In this document: positions 42,030-50,675 of the stretch, piece after piece
Layout of the letters: every line of letters begins with the position of its first letter
Numbering within the stretch: the first letter of the stretch is position 1
The notes under the pieces: model-generated
The model's database searches: none
The model's input: only the letters and a program-made list of their open reading frames with translations
Told to the model about the DNA's origin: nothing
Assembly: GCF_000266945.1 (NCBI RefSeq)
Contig: NC_018025.1
Coordinates: forward strand, 4,530,001-4,594,000
Direction of reading: 5' to 3'
Length of the DNA stretch: 64,000 bases
DNA from: Desulfomonile tiedjei DSM 6799
GTDB lineage: Bacteria > Desulfobacterota > Desulfomonilia > Desulfomonilales > Desulfomonilaceae
Made by a program: the position numbers and the translations under genes

Positions 42030-42839
42030 TTATTTCGAGCTGTCCTCGATATACGATCTCACGAGGTTTTTTCCACTAAAGTTCCCCAATGTGTAATAGG
42101 CAATGGACATTTCCGGACCGAAAAGCTTTCTTCGTATGCGATGGCGACTCCAACCGCGACTGTGCAACTCTTTGATTTTCCGTCCTGTTTCTTCAAGGTA
42201 ATGCACCTTTTTCAGGAGTTCTTCTCTGGGATTGTCCCGCGTCGTTCCACTGCCGGGGAACAGGAGAGTGGAATCCACAGAAGCGAGATTTCTTAAAGAT
42301 TCAATGATTTGCCAGATATTGTAATCCGCTCGTAATGCCTTATCCTTGCCGCCGACATACGTGTCTCCGGAAAAGATCCATCCTCTATCCGGTTCATACA
42401 GAGTAATATGGTCCGGGCTGTGTCCGGGAGTATGGATAACGCGGAATTTGTGATGCTCTGTTTCCAGTTCTTCTCCGATGACAGTTGCTGTGGATGACTG
42501 CGGATAGCCCCACATGACTATCTGATACGGCCGAAGTCTCTTGGTAGATGGATCTGCAAGAATAGGAACTGCTTCGGAATGTGCGAGTATTTGTGCTCCG
42601 AACTTCGTTTGAACTGCTTTGTTCGCGCCAATATGATCTTCATGGGAATGGGTATTCACGATGAAGCGTACGTACCTGCTTCCGAGCGTGTTCATGAATT
42701 CCGAAACCGTGTGAGCGCAACCGGTGTCGATCAACAGTCCGTCCACAAAATATGCAGCAGTAAAATACAAACCACGTCCCATGAAGGTTCGGGCCATGCG
42801 AAATTTTGTCACCTCTCCGACTTGTTCCACGTAAATCAT
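42030..42839 (-). CDS. Metallo-beta-lactamase-fold hydrolase
   Basis: 269 residues. The zinc ligands are visible: 'NTHSHEDHIGANKAV' at about 61-75 (HxHxDH), 'VIHTPGHSPDHITLY' at about 134-148, and 'WIFSGDTYVGG' (Asp) at about 154-164. A further metal-site His is less clear. The layout suits a glyoxalase II-like or LACTB2-like enzyme. The C-terminal helical tail ('KKVHYLEETGRKIKELHSRGWSRHRIRRKLFG') is like LACTB2/RNase-type members. The substrate is unknown; likely in one unit with the thioesterase. Confidence 0.88.
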   Translation of the reverse strand: MIYVEQVGEVTKFRMARTFMGRGLYFTAAYFVDGLLIDTGCAHTVSEFMNTLGSRYVRFIVNTHSHEDHIGANKAVQTKFGAQILAHSEAVPILADPSTKRLRPYQIVMWGYPQSSTATVIGEELETEHHKFRVIHTPGHSPDHITLYEPDRGWIFSGDTYVGGKDKALRADYNIWQIIESLRNLASVDSTLLFPGSGTTRDNPREELLKKVHYLEETGRKIKELHSRGWSRHRIRRKLFGPEMSIAYYTLGNFSGKNLVRSYIEDSSK

Positions 42840-42849
42840 GATGTCTCCG

Positions 42850-43030
42850 TCTTATATGGCAGTTGACATAATTTCTGACTTTTGAACATCCTACCCTTTG
42901 TGAGGAACGGTAGGGGCCGGCGTCCCTGCCGGACCGAACTGGTTGATTTGTTTTGAAAAATGTGCCGGCACGGAGGCCGGCACCCACCAATTTTTAGGAA
43001 GCGCTTTTCGCAATCTGACAAAAATTCTGT
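42850..43030. repeat. Family-2 repeat
   Basis: CAGTTGACATAATTTCTGAC, GAACGGTAGGGGCCGGCGTC, ATGTGCCGGCACGGAGGCCG and CACCCACCAATTTTTAGG to TTCGCAATCTGAC. Near-identical in layout to 39825-40030. It fills the gap before corA's 3' side. Confidence 0.72.
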
Positions 43031-43142
43031 CATCTGCTTCAATCCTATAACAAGATTCAAATGCGGTTTAGTACGATTTGACAATCTACAAGGAAAATCT
43101 GGGGAACCTTCTTCACAAGGATGATTCTTCAAATTACCTTTG

Positions 43143-44243
43143 TTAGATCCATTCGTTACGCCTGAACAGGTAGAGTAAGAGGCTGACTATGGTGAGGGCT
43201 ACGACGATCACCATGGGATAGCCCCATTTCCAGCTCAGTTCGGGCATGTATTTGAAATTCATGCCGTACCATCCGGATAAAAAAGTCAGGGGAATGAAAA
43301 TGGTGGAGATAATCGTCAACACCTTCATGATTTGATTTAATCGGTTACTGATACTGGATAAATAGATGTCCAACATCCCCGACACAATATCCCGGTAGGT
43401 CTCCATGGTTTCTATGACATGGATCGTGTGGTCGTACACATCCATCAAGTAAGGGATCGTTTCTTTTTGAACGAGAGGGGCATCCCCCTTTGAAAGCCTA
43501 TTGAGTACTTCCCGCAGCGGCCACACGGACCGGCGTAATACGATCATATCCACCTTCAGTTTGTGAATTTCCCTCAGCATTTGCGGATCCGCCCTGGTCG
43601 CCAGATCTTCTTCCAGAACTTCAATGCCCTCGGCAAGTTTCTCCAGTACGGAAAAATAATCGTCCACCACAGCATCTATCAGAGCATATGCCAGGTAGTC
43701 CGGCCCTGAGGTTCTGAGACGGCCTACACTGGAACGGATTCGATTCCTGACCAGATCGAATGGATCTCCCGCGGTTTCTTGAAACGTTATGAGGCAGTGC
43801 TCTCCAAGGACAAGGCTGACGTGTTCCGAAACGATTTCAGAAGTAGTCTCGTCGAAAGTCAGAGTCTTGAATACGATAAATGTATAATCATCTGTGACCT
43901 CAATTTTCGGCCTTTGGGTGGTGTCCACGATATCTTCGAGCACAAGTGGATGAATATTCAACTGCTTGCCGATTGTTTCAACCGCGTGGATATTCTGTAA
44001 TCCGTCTACATTTATCCATGTTATTAGATGATCTTTCGGGATTTGTCCTACCTTTTCGGGATCCAATACCGGGAATTCGGTCACGCCTGAACGATCGTAT
44101 GTCATGGCCGTTATGTGCACCGGTCCTTCCCGTTCAGGACCAATATAAACCAGTGTACCGGGCGGGAGTCCGGACGTCCGAGACCGCTTGCGGCTCTTCG
44201 GTTTTCCCTGAGATTTTTCTGGCTTCGGACGGCGAGTTGTCAT
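43143..44243 (-). CDS. corA: CorA-family Mg2+/Co2+ transporter
   Basis: 366 residues. A long cytoplasmic alpha/beta domain and stalk helices are followed by two C-terminal membrane helices. The selectivity motif 'GMNF' is present in 'FLSGWYGMNFKYMPE' near 327-341. The extended N-terminus (about 50 residues, basic: 'RRPKPEKSQGKPKSRKRSRT') is longer than in typical CorA. It forms a pentameric Mg2+ (also Co2+/Ni2+) channel in the inner membrane. No regulator or riboswitch-like leader is evident. Confidence 0.93.
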   Translation of the reverse strand: MTTRRPKPEKSQGKPKSRKRSRTSGLPPGTLVYIGPEREGPVHITAMTYDRSGVTEFPVLDPEKVGQIPKDHLITWINVDGLQNIHAVETIGKQLNIHPLVLEDIVDTTQRPKIEVTDDYTFIVFKTLTFDETTSEIVSEHVSLVLGEHCLITFQETAGDPFDLVRNRIRSSVGRLRTSGPDYLAYALIDAVVDDYFSVLEKLAEGIEVLEEDLATRADPQMLREIHKLKVDMIVLRRSVWPLREVLNRLSKGDAPLVQKETIPYLMDVYDHTIHVIETMETYRDIVSGMLDIYLSSISNRLNQIMKVLTIISTIFIPLTFLSGWYGMNFKYMPELSWKWGYPMVIVVALTIVSLLLYLFRRNEWI

Positions 44244-44610
44244 ACATGTACTCCGTAATAATCCGAATTACATGACATTGTTTCAGGCTAACAGATGCTA
44301 TGTTGCCATAACTCAACACGTACACCAAATACATTCATAATCGGTCAGGTATTGGAGCTTGCTTGACCGTTATCTGTTCCGCATGGTAACTTTTGAGGAA
44401 TGGATTTTAGAGAATATTTGGCCACACTTAGTATTGCAGAGTCTATGTATAGAGTTGAGACATACGAATTCCATAGAATTTTTGTATAAAAAAGGAACGT
44501 CGATTTTGCAGAGTCAAACATCGATCCGGTGAAATTTAGATAAGTGAAGAGAATAATTCAACTAAATTCCTGATCCGACGGACCCTTCGATAGCTTGCTG
44601 GGAGGAAGAC
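44244..44610. other. Intergenic region between divergent corA and the oxidoreductase operon
   Basis: About 370 bases, AT-rich, no ORF of natural composition. It must hold the promoters for both directions. I see no clear -10/-35 pair or riboswitch-like structure. Confidence 0.5.
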
Positions 44611-45237
44611 ATGGACGACACGTTGGAGAAAAAGACATGCACGTGCAAAACTGGTCTTTCCCGACGGAGCTTTTTCACTTCGGTTGGAATGGGCGCAGTT
44701 GCATTGGCTGCGGCCAAGCCCGTACATTCTCAAGAAAAACCCCAGGTAATGGAACCGGATTCCACGGAGAAGATCCGACTTATAGTGAACGGGCGGGAGC
44801 ATCGCATACTTGTGGAACCTCGATGGACACTGCTCTTCGTGCTCAGGGAAAAGCTCGGGTTGACAGGTACGAAGATGGGTTGTGAACGCGGGGAATGCGG
44901 GGCGTGCACGGTGCTCATCAATGACATTCCGCAATATTCATGCCTCAAGCTTGCAGTGGAAGCTGAAGGGTACGAGATTACCACCCTCGAAGGTCTGATG
45001 AACGGGGAGAATCTCGGGCCTGTTCAACAGGCTTTCCTGGAAAAGGACGCGTATCAGTGCGGATACTGCACTCCCGGCCAAATAATGGCTGTGGAAGGCC
45101 TATTGCGGCAGAATGCCAGTCCAACCATGGATCAAATCAAACGGGGCGTCAGTGGGAATCTGTGCAGATGCGGCGCGTATAAGAACATTTTCGATGCTGC
45201 CAATCTCGCTGCCAAACTCAAGGCCGGAGGGGGCTGA
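44611..45237 (+). CDS. Tat-exported [2Fe-2S] subunit of a PaoA-like aldehyde oxidoreductase
   Basis: 208 residues with GGAGG five bases before the ATG. The N-terminus has a Tat signal, 'LSRRSFFTSVGMGAVALAAA' near 16-35, so the complex is exported folded. Two ferredoxin-type domains follow: 'CERGECGACTVLI' (first cluster, with a later 'SCLKLA') and 'CGYCTPGQIMAVEGLLRQN' with 'NLCRCGAYKNIFDAA' (second). The arrangement is that of the xanthine-oxidase-family small subunit. The Tat signal and the order of partners resemble periplasmic PaoABC of Enterobacteria. It overlaps nothing; the next gene begins one base after its stop. Confidence 0.93.
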   Translation: MDDTLEKKTCTCKTGLSRRSFFTSVGMGAVALAAAKPVHSQEKPQVMEPDSTEKIRLIVNGREHRILVEPRWTLLFVLREKLGLTGTKMGCERGECGACTVLINDIPQYSCLKLAVEAEGYEITTLEGLMNGENLGPVQQAFLEKDAYQCGYCTPGQIMAVEGLLRQNASPTMDQIKRGVSGNLCRCGAYKNIFDAANLAAKLKAGGG

Positions 45238-45238
45238 T

Positions 45239-47566
45239 ATGAAACCTACGGACGACAAGCCATACTTCCTGAAAGGGGTTCCAGTTCCTGAAACGCCTCT
45301 GCCCGGCGAAGATCCCAAACCCTGGAAACAGACTTCGGTAGTGGGAAAGCCTCTCCCGAGAACCGACGGATACGAACGAGTCAGCGGAGCTGCGGTATAT
45401 CCCTCCGATGTGCTGTTGCCCGACATGTTGTACGGTGCGATTCTTCGCTGCCCCTATCCCAATGCTCGCGTAAAAAGCATCGACATTTCCGTTGCGGAAA
45501 GATTGCCCGGAGTGCGTGCCGTCATTACAGGATCGACTCCCGGTGCCGATCTCAAATGGTCCTACGGAGACGGGGTCAGTGCGAAACTTTTCGATCCACA
45601 TTGTCGTTTCGAGGGCGAAGCCGTGGCCGCGGTTGCCGCCGAGACTCCTTACCAGGCGAGTGATGCGTTGCAGGCAATAGAAGTCAAGTACGACGTCCTC
45701 CCGTTTGTCGTCGATGAACGAAAAGCAGCAGAATCCGGTGCTCCAGCAGTACATCAAAAGGGAAATCGTGTTGCCGCCCCGACAAAATACGAACGCGGCG
45801 ATGTGGAGAAGGGGTTTGCCGAAGCCGATGTTGTCCTGGAGGAAGAGTACAGGACCGAATGCGAATTGCATACGCCCCTGGAACTCCATGGGTGTGTTGC
45901 AAAATGGGACCATAATCAGCTTACCATCTGGGAGTCCACTCAAGGTGTGTACGCGGTTCAAAGCAAAGTTGCGGAGGTTCTCGGGCTCCCACTCGCCAAA
46001 GTTCGCGTGATCGGGCATTACGTGGGCGGGGGATTCGGTTCTAAGCTTCGGGCCGGCAAGTACACCGTGATAGCAGCATTGCTGGCAGCAAAAGCAGCGC
46101 GACCTGTGAAGCTGTTTTTGTCCAGAGAAGAAACCTTTGTCACGTGCGGAAACAGACCTCCGACTAATATGAAGCTCAAAGCCGGGGTGAAAAAAGACGG
46201 CACGCTCACTGCTTTACAACTGACGGTTACGGGCACTGGCGGAGCTTTCCCTGCCGGAGGAGTCAGTCTTGTAGATTGGCAGGTGCGGGATCTGTACACC
46301 TGTCCCAACGTTCGTACGGAAGCTACGGACTTTTACACCCATACAGGGCCTGCTCGACCGTTCCGTGCTCCGGGGCATCCTCAGGGATCCTGGGCATTGG
46401 AGCAAATGCTCGATGCATTGGCCGAGAAGATTGACATGGACCCTGTGGAGTTGCGGCTCAAGAATATCCCTCTGTTTAGTCAGGCACGGGACGGGAAGCC
46501 CAAGTATTCGTCTACAGGCCTCAAGGAGTGTCTCGAGACCGGAGCAAAGGCTTTTGGGTGGGCGGATGCCCGAAAGAACCGAAGCGCAAGTCAGCCCGGC
46601 CATTTGAGACGCGGAGTGGGAATGGCTGCCTGTCTCTGGTTTGTGGGAGGAGGAGGTCCGCCTTCTACCATCGTGCTGAAGCTGTTTGCAGATGGCAGTG
46701 CCAATCTCAACATGGGAGCCAGCGATATAGGTACCGGCACTAAAACCATTATGGCCATGGTAGTCTCCGAAGAATTGGGAGTCGATCCGAGCAAGATCTT
46801 CATAGAAAACGCGGACACCGGAACCACTCAATTTGCGACCCCCAGCGGTGGAAGTAAGACAATCCCCACGGAATCGCCCGCAGTGAGAGCAGCAGCGATA
46901 GAAGTCAAGAGGCAACTTCTCGCGATGGCTGCACAGGATTTGAAAGTCGATGCCTCACGACTCGCGATGAAAGAAGGATCGATTTATATTTCCAACGAAC
47001 CCTCCCGCACTGTCAAAATTTCAGACGTCGCGGGTTTGAAAAAACGCGGGGTTATCGTTGGGGTAGGTTATCGGGGACCTAACCCTGCGAATCTGGTCGT
47101 GAATCCTTTTGGAGCACAATTCTGTGAAGTTCAAGTCGATGTGAGAACCGGCGAAATCGAAATCTTGCGATTCGTTGCAGCTCACGAGAGCGGGAGAGTA
47201 ATGAATCGGCTCACCTTCGACAGTCAGGTCATTGGTGGTATCACCATGGGCATAGGACTGGCATCAACGGAATTTCGGGTACTCGACGCCAACGAAACCG
47301 GAAAACTCTGCAACAGGAACTGGCATGATTACAAGTTGCCTACATCACTGGACATTACGGAAAACATCACCAGCGTTCCTGTCGAGATCCTCGATAATGA
47401 GGCAAACTCTACCGGCGCAAAAGGACTCGGGGAACCGGTAACCATACCGACAGCCGCTGCCATTGCCAATGCAGTTTACAATGCCACGGGTATTCGAATT
47501 ACGCACACACCTATCAACCCTGTTCAGCTCAGCCTTCTTTTTTCAGAAAAACCGGTCAAGGGGTGA
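45239..47566 (+). CDS. Molybdopterin-binding catalytic subunit of a PaoC-like aldehyde oxidoreductase
   Basis: 775 residues from the ATG at 45239, with GGAGGGGG upstream. It has the aldehyde oxidase/xanthine dehydrogenase a/b hammerhead domain (about 46-155) and the two Moco domains ('GHYVGGGFGSKL' near 260, 'GPARPFRAPGHPQGSWALEQMLDALA' near 370, 'ASDIGTGTKTIMAMV'). The catalytic glutamate is in 'GAKGLGEPVTIPTAAAIANAV' near the C-terminus. It hydroxylates an aldehyde or N-heterocycle at the Mo centre. The gene order S-L-M with Tat signal on S differs from the PaoA-B-C order but uses the same three subunits. Confidence 0.93.
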   Translation: MKPTDDKPYFLKGVPVPETPLPGEDPKPWKQTSVVGKPLPRTDGYERVSGAAVYPSDVLLPDMLYGAILRCPYPNARVKSIDISVAERLPGVRAVITGSTPGADLKWSYGDGVSAKLFDPHCRFEGEAVAAVAAETPYQASDALQAIEVKYDVLPFVVDERKAAESGAPAVHQKGNRVAAPTKYERGDVEKGFAEADVVLEEEYRTECELHTPLELHGCVAKWDHNQLTIWESTQGVYAVQSKVAEVLGLPLAKVRVIGHYVGGGFGSKLRAGKYTVIAALLAAKAARPVKLFLSREETFVTCGNRPPTNMKLKAGVKKDGTLTALQLTVTGTGGAFPAGGVSLVDWQVRDLYTCPNVRTEATDFYTHTGPARPFRAPGHPQGSWALEQMLDALAEKIDMDPVELRLKNIPLFSQARDGKPKYSSTGLKECLETGAKAFGWADARKNRSASQPGHLRRGVGMAACLWFVGGGGPPSTIVLKLFADGSANLNMGASDIGTGTKTIMAMVVSEELGVDPSKIFIENADTGTTQFATPSGGSKTIPTESPAVRAAAIEVKRQLLAMAAQDLKVDASRLAMKEGSIYISNEPSRTVKISDVAGLKKRGVIVGVGYRGPNPANLVVNPFGAQFCEVQVDVRTGEIEILRFVAAHESGRVMNRLTFDSQVIGGITMGIGLASTEFRVLDANETGKLCNRNWHDYKLPTSLDITENITSVPVEILDNEANSTGAKGLGEPVTIPTAAAIANAVYNATGIRITHTPINPVQLSLLFSEKPVKG

Positions 47567-47569
47567 ACC

Positions 47570-48550
47570 ATGCTCCCGAATTTTGCATACGTACGTCCAG
47601 TTTCTGTCGAAGGCGCAGTGGATCATCTGCATTCCGAGAATTCCCGGGTTCATGCAGGCGGGACCGATCTCCTGGGGTGTCTGAGGGACAATATCTTTCC
47701 GGCTGACAAGCTGGTGAGTCTCAGTGCACTCAGCGACCTGCGCGGAATCCGTCGTGCTGCAGATGGTGGACTCCGAATAGGAGCGATGAACACCATCACC
47801 GAAATTGCCACAAACGAGTCGATCCAAGATCGGTACCGGGCATTAGCGATGGGCGCATCGGAAGTTGCCAGCCCTCAACTGCGGAATCAGGGAACCATTG
47901 GAGGCAATATCTGCCAAAAACCGCGCTGCTGGTACTATCGCGGTGAGTTTCACTGCCTGAGAAAAGGGGGGACAATCTGTTACGCGTTTGGCGGAGAAAA
48001 CCAATTCCACTGTATTTTCGGCTCAGACGATCGTTGTGCGATCGTACATCCGTCGGATACCGCACCGGCGCTTGTAGCCTTTAATGCCCAGGTGCGCATC
48101 GCCGGACCTAAAGGGGACAGGTTGGTTCCTGCAGAGCAATTCTTTGTGCGACCTGCTGAAAACGTCGAGAAAGAAACTATACTGCAGCCCGATGAACTCG
48201 TTACGGAGATAATGCTTCCTCCGATCCCTCAGGGCACACGTAGCTCATACAGAAAAGTGCGAACGAGACGCTCCTGGGATTTCGCACTCGCCGGAGTCGC
48301 GCTCGCCATTGTCTTCAAAGGGGATACGGTGGAGTCCGCTCGAGTCGTGCTCAGTGGGGCGGCTCCTGTCCCATGGCGCTCGATGGAGGTTGAGAAAGCG
48401 ATAATCGGCAAGAAACTGGATGCCGCTGTCGTAAGCAGTGCTGCAGAAGCAGCCGTGAAGCAGGCGCAACCGCTCTCGAAAAACAGGTACAAAATTCCTC
48501 TTTTCAAGGCGGTAATTCAGCAGGAACTCGAGAAGATTGCGCAGGTTTGA
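47570..48550 (+). CDS. FAD-binding subunit with likely [4Fe-4S] insert, PaoB-like
   Basis: 326 residues, three bases after the large subunit. The FAD site has 'SRVHAGGTDLLGCLRDN' near 22-38 and 'SPQLRNQGTIGGNICQKPRC' near 100-119. Between the FAD halves is a Cys-rich loop, with PRC, FHC, TIC, FHC and DRC over about 45 residues. In 4-hydroxybenzoyl-CoA reductase and PaoB such a loop binds an extra [4Fe-4S] cluster; that is the likely role here. No PaoD/XdhC-type chaperone gene follows within the window. It completes the three-subunit enzyme. Confidence 0.92.
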   Translation: MLPNFAYVRPVSVEGAVDHLHSENSRVHAGGTDLLGCLRDNIFPADKLVSLSALSDLRGIRRAADGGLRIGAMNTITEIATNESIQDRYRALAMGASEVASPQLRNQGTIGGNICQKPRCWYYRGEFHCLRKGGTICYAFGGENQFHCIFGSDDRCAIVHPSDTAPALVAFNAQVRIAGPKGDRLVPAEQFFVRPAENVEKETILQPDELVTEIMLPPIPQGTRSSYRKVRTRRSWDFALAGVALAIVFKGDTVESARVVLSGAAPVPWRSMEVEKAIIGKKLDAAVVSSAAEAAVKQAQPLSKNRYKIPLFKAVIQQELEKIAQV

Positions 48551-48589
48551 TTCACAGCGAACGTGGGATGGTGGTGAGCAGACCTAACC

Positions 48590-48774
48590 GAGACTGTCCC
48601 AAAATTCTCGAATGCACAACAAATCGTGCCACGATTCTCATCCGAGTAGGGGCAGACCTGTGTGTCTGCCCTCATTTGGGCGGACTCGCAGATCCGCCCC
48701 TACAATAAGGCCGGAAAGCTGATGAGAACATCGTGCCACGATCTGGAATGAATTTCGACTTTTGAGACAGTTTC
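48590..48774 (-). mobile_element. Family-1 MITE-like element, copy C
   Basis: About 185 bp, GAGACTGTCCCAAAATTC at the left and TTTTGAGACAGTTTCG at the right, with ATCGTGCCACGAT and TCGTGCCACGAT blocks inside. Its core (GTAGGGGCAGACCTG / GATCCGCCCCTAC) differs from copies A and B while the ends are conserved. Intact and not nested. The remainder of 48551-49012 shows nothing else. Confidence 0.65.
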
Positions 48775-49012
48775 GAACCGCATCGTTCGCGAACCGCCGT
48801 GAATAATGCGGTTCCTGCTTGTCTCCGCATCCTACTCCGGTCCGTGGCAAGCCTTAATTTGCGGTGTCGCTGACCTGGTTTCGGGTCAGTGCCCGTATAA
48901 GGAATCCTCCGGTTTGGACGGAGGGATCAGGAGAAGAACCGGGAATATCATCAGAACAAACTATAATGTCCTGCGGAGAACACTCAGGTAAAATGGTACG
49001 GAAAATTTTGTC

Positions 49013-49693
49013 CTATTCGTATATCTTCCTCGTGTTCTCGCGGTGATCGACCATGTAGAGCATTTTTGCCTTGGATTTCAGTTCAGCTTCCAGCTCGGCC
49101 ACTTTCTCCCGCTCCACATCAAATGCTCTTATATAAACGTTCCTGAATCCTTGGGGCGCTTTCTCGTACGAACTGAGAATGCTGCAGAGACGCGCACCGT
49201 ACTTTCGTATGATATCAGTGACAACCTTGATGGAACCGGGGTGGTCCTCCAGAAGAAATCCGAATTGAAAGCCCCGATGACTCAAACCGCTCAATGCTAT
49301 GAGGGCTTTGAATAGATCGCTTTTTGTGATGAGTCCCCGTATCTCGCCTTTTTCATCTATCACGGGACATCCTGAGATTTTGTTCGTCATCAGGATTTCC
49401 GCAGCTTCTTCAACAGTCCAGTTTAAAGGAACCGTTATGGGGTAGCGGCTCATAATTGCGCCGACTTCAACCCTGGATACATGATAGATGATCTGCTGAA
49501 TGTCGAGGCGAGCCATATCCGAAGGAGATGCACGTTTCAGATCCCTATCGGTAACGATTCCCACCAGCTTGCCTTCTTCCAAAACGGGAAACATGCTGAC
49601 GTGGTCTTCCATCATCAGATTGATAGCATGCTGAAGAGAATCTGTGACTTCAAGCGTGACAACTTTCTTAGTCATCCAGTCTTTGACCAGCAT
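49013..49693 (-). CDS. CBS-domain pair with C-terminal ACT-like domain
   Basis: 226 residues. Two CBS domains, about 1-60 ('MLVKDWMTKKVVTLEVTDSL', 'MFPVLEEGKLVGIVTDRDLKRA') and 70-135 ('VGAIMSRYPITVPLNWTVEEAAEILMTNKISGCPVIDEKG'), would bind adenosine nucleotides. The end (about 145-215, 'FGFLLEDHPGSIKVVTDIIRKYGA') resembles an ACT fold, which senses small ligands. Such CBS-ACT proteins act as energy or metabolite sensors. Its target is not indicated by neighbours, although a response regulator follows upstream on the same strand. Confidence 0.87.
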   Translation of the reverse strand: MLVKDWMTKKVVTLEVTDSLQHAINLMMEDHVSMFPVLEEGKLVGIVTDRDLKRASPSDMARLDIQQIIYHVSRVEVGAIMSRYPITVPLNWTVEEAAEILMTNKISGCPVIDEKGEIRGLITKSDLFKALIALSGLSHRGFQFGFLLEDHPGSIKVVTDIIRKYGARLCSILSSYEKAPQGFRNVYIRAFDVEREKVAELEAELKSKAKMLYMVDHRENTRKIYE

Positions 49694-49777
49694 GGTAACT
49701 TCTCCTTGGCAGGAACTTCTTTGGACTATACTCCAAAAATTGCCCTACTAAACGAAAATTGTAGTGCCAGGCTAGAA

Positions 49778-50209
49778 TTATCTGGTCTCCTCGAAATACT
49801 GCTGCTCCAATACCGGAGAGAGGCAGCCGGGAGGACGTCTTCTGCGAGCGGCTGCTTGGAGAACTTTCGTAACAAGCTCTTCGAAATCGCAGGGTTTTAT
49901 GAGATAAGCGAATGCACCCAGATTAGTAACTTCAAGTGCTGCTTCGAAAGAGGGATGAGCGGTCAAGACTATAACCTGCGTTTGAGGCGAGATCTTCTTT
50001 ATCTCTTTCAACACCTGTATTCCATCGAGTCCGGGCATTCGCACGTCCAGAATCACCACATCGAAATCCCGTGTTTCGGTTATTTCTGTAATGGCTTCCT
50101 CTCCTGATTTTGCAAGAGAAACGTCGATTCCTCTTCTCGAGAGACGCTTTTGCATAACGGAAAGAAATGCCTGCTCATCGTCCACAACGAGTAGCTTTGA
50201 ATAACCCAT
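49778..50209 (-). CDS. Stand-alone response regulator (REC domain)
   Basis: 143 residues from the ATG at 50209. The acidic pocket 'VVDDE' at 8-12, the phospho-acceptor D55 ('VVILDVRMPG') and K105 ('AYLIKPCDF') are all present. The C-terminal tail has no DNA-binding domain. It probably acts through protein contacts. No histidine kinase is adjacent. 85 bases separate it from the CBS-ACT gene on the same strand. Confidence 0.9.
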   Translation of the reverse strand: MGYSKLLVVDDEQAFLSVMQKRLSRRGIDVSLAKSGEEAITEITETRDFDVVILDVRMPGLDGIQVLKEIKKISPQTQVIVLTAHPSFEAALEVTNLGAFAYLIKPCDFEELVTKVLQAAARRRRPPGCLSPVLEQQYFEETR

Positions 50210-50434
50210 GTAGATAATCCAATCCGTTATTGACACTTCACCCCGGAAACAGAATAAGCAAAGCATGTGCCAATGTTCATGATTTGGCAGCCCCTCAAAA
50301 AACCATGACTTTACGTTAGCTTATCTCGGCTTCATGTCAGGAGCTAATGTTTCTCTATGGTTCTTCGTCTGATAGTCTATTGTCGTTAACCCATACCGAA
50401 AATGGGCAAACGTACGCATTCGTCTAACACCAAT

Positions 50435-50515
50435 TTGCATTCAAAATCCCCCCATTCCACCCCTTTGATAAAGTGGGGTTATAGGGGATTCTCGTCTAGC
50501 TTTGAACGCAAATCG
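50435..50515 (-). repeat. Family-4 repeat
   Basis: TTTGCATTCAAAATCCCCCC, CACCCCTTTGATAAAGTGGGG and AGGGGATTCTCGTC, with AACGCAAATCGGTAT at the right end matching the 'CAAATTGGT' tails of other copies. No gene in 50210-50675. Confidence 0.65.
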
Positions 50516-50675
50516 GTATAAAATCCGCATTTCCGCATGTCATCGGTTGCTTTACAGGATGTAAAGGTTGCCGACAGTGTTCCGACTCAATGCGTTCGGG
50601 CCGAATCGTTTTGTGGTAAACTCTTCTGCACTGAATGAACGTTCAACTGTAAATCACATATAATCAGGAGCTTAC

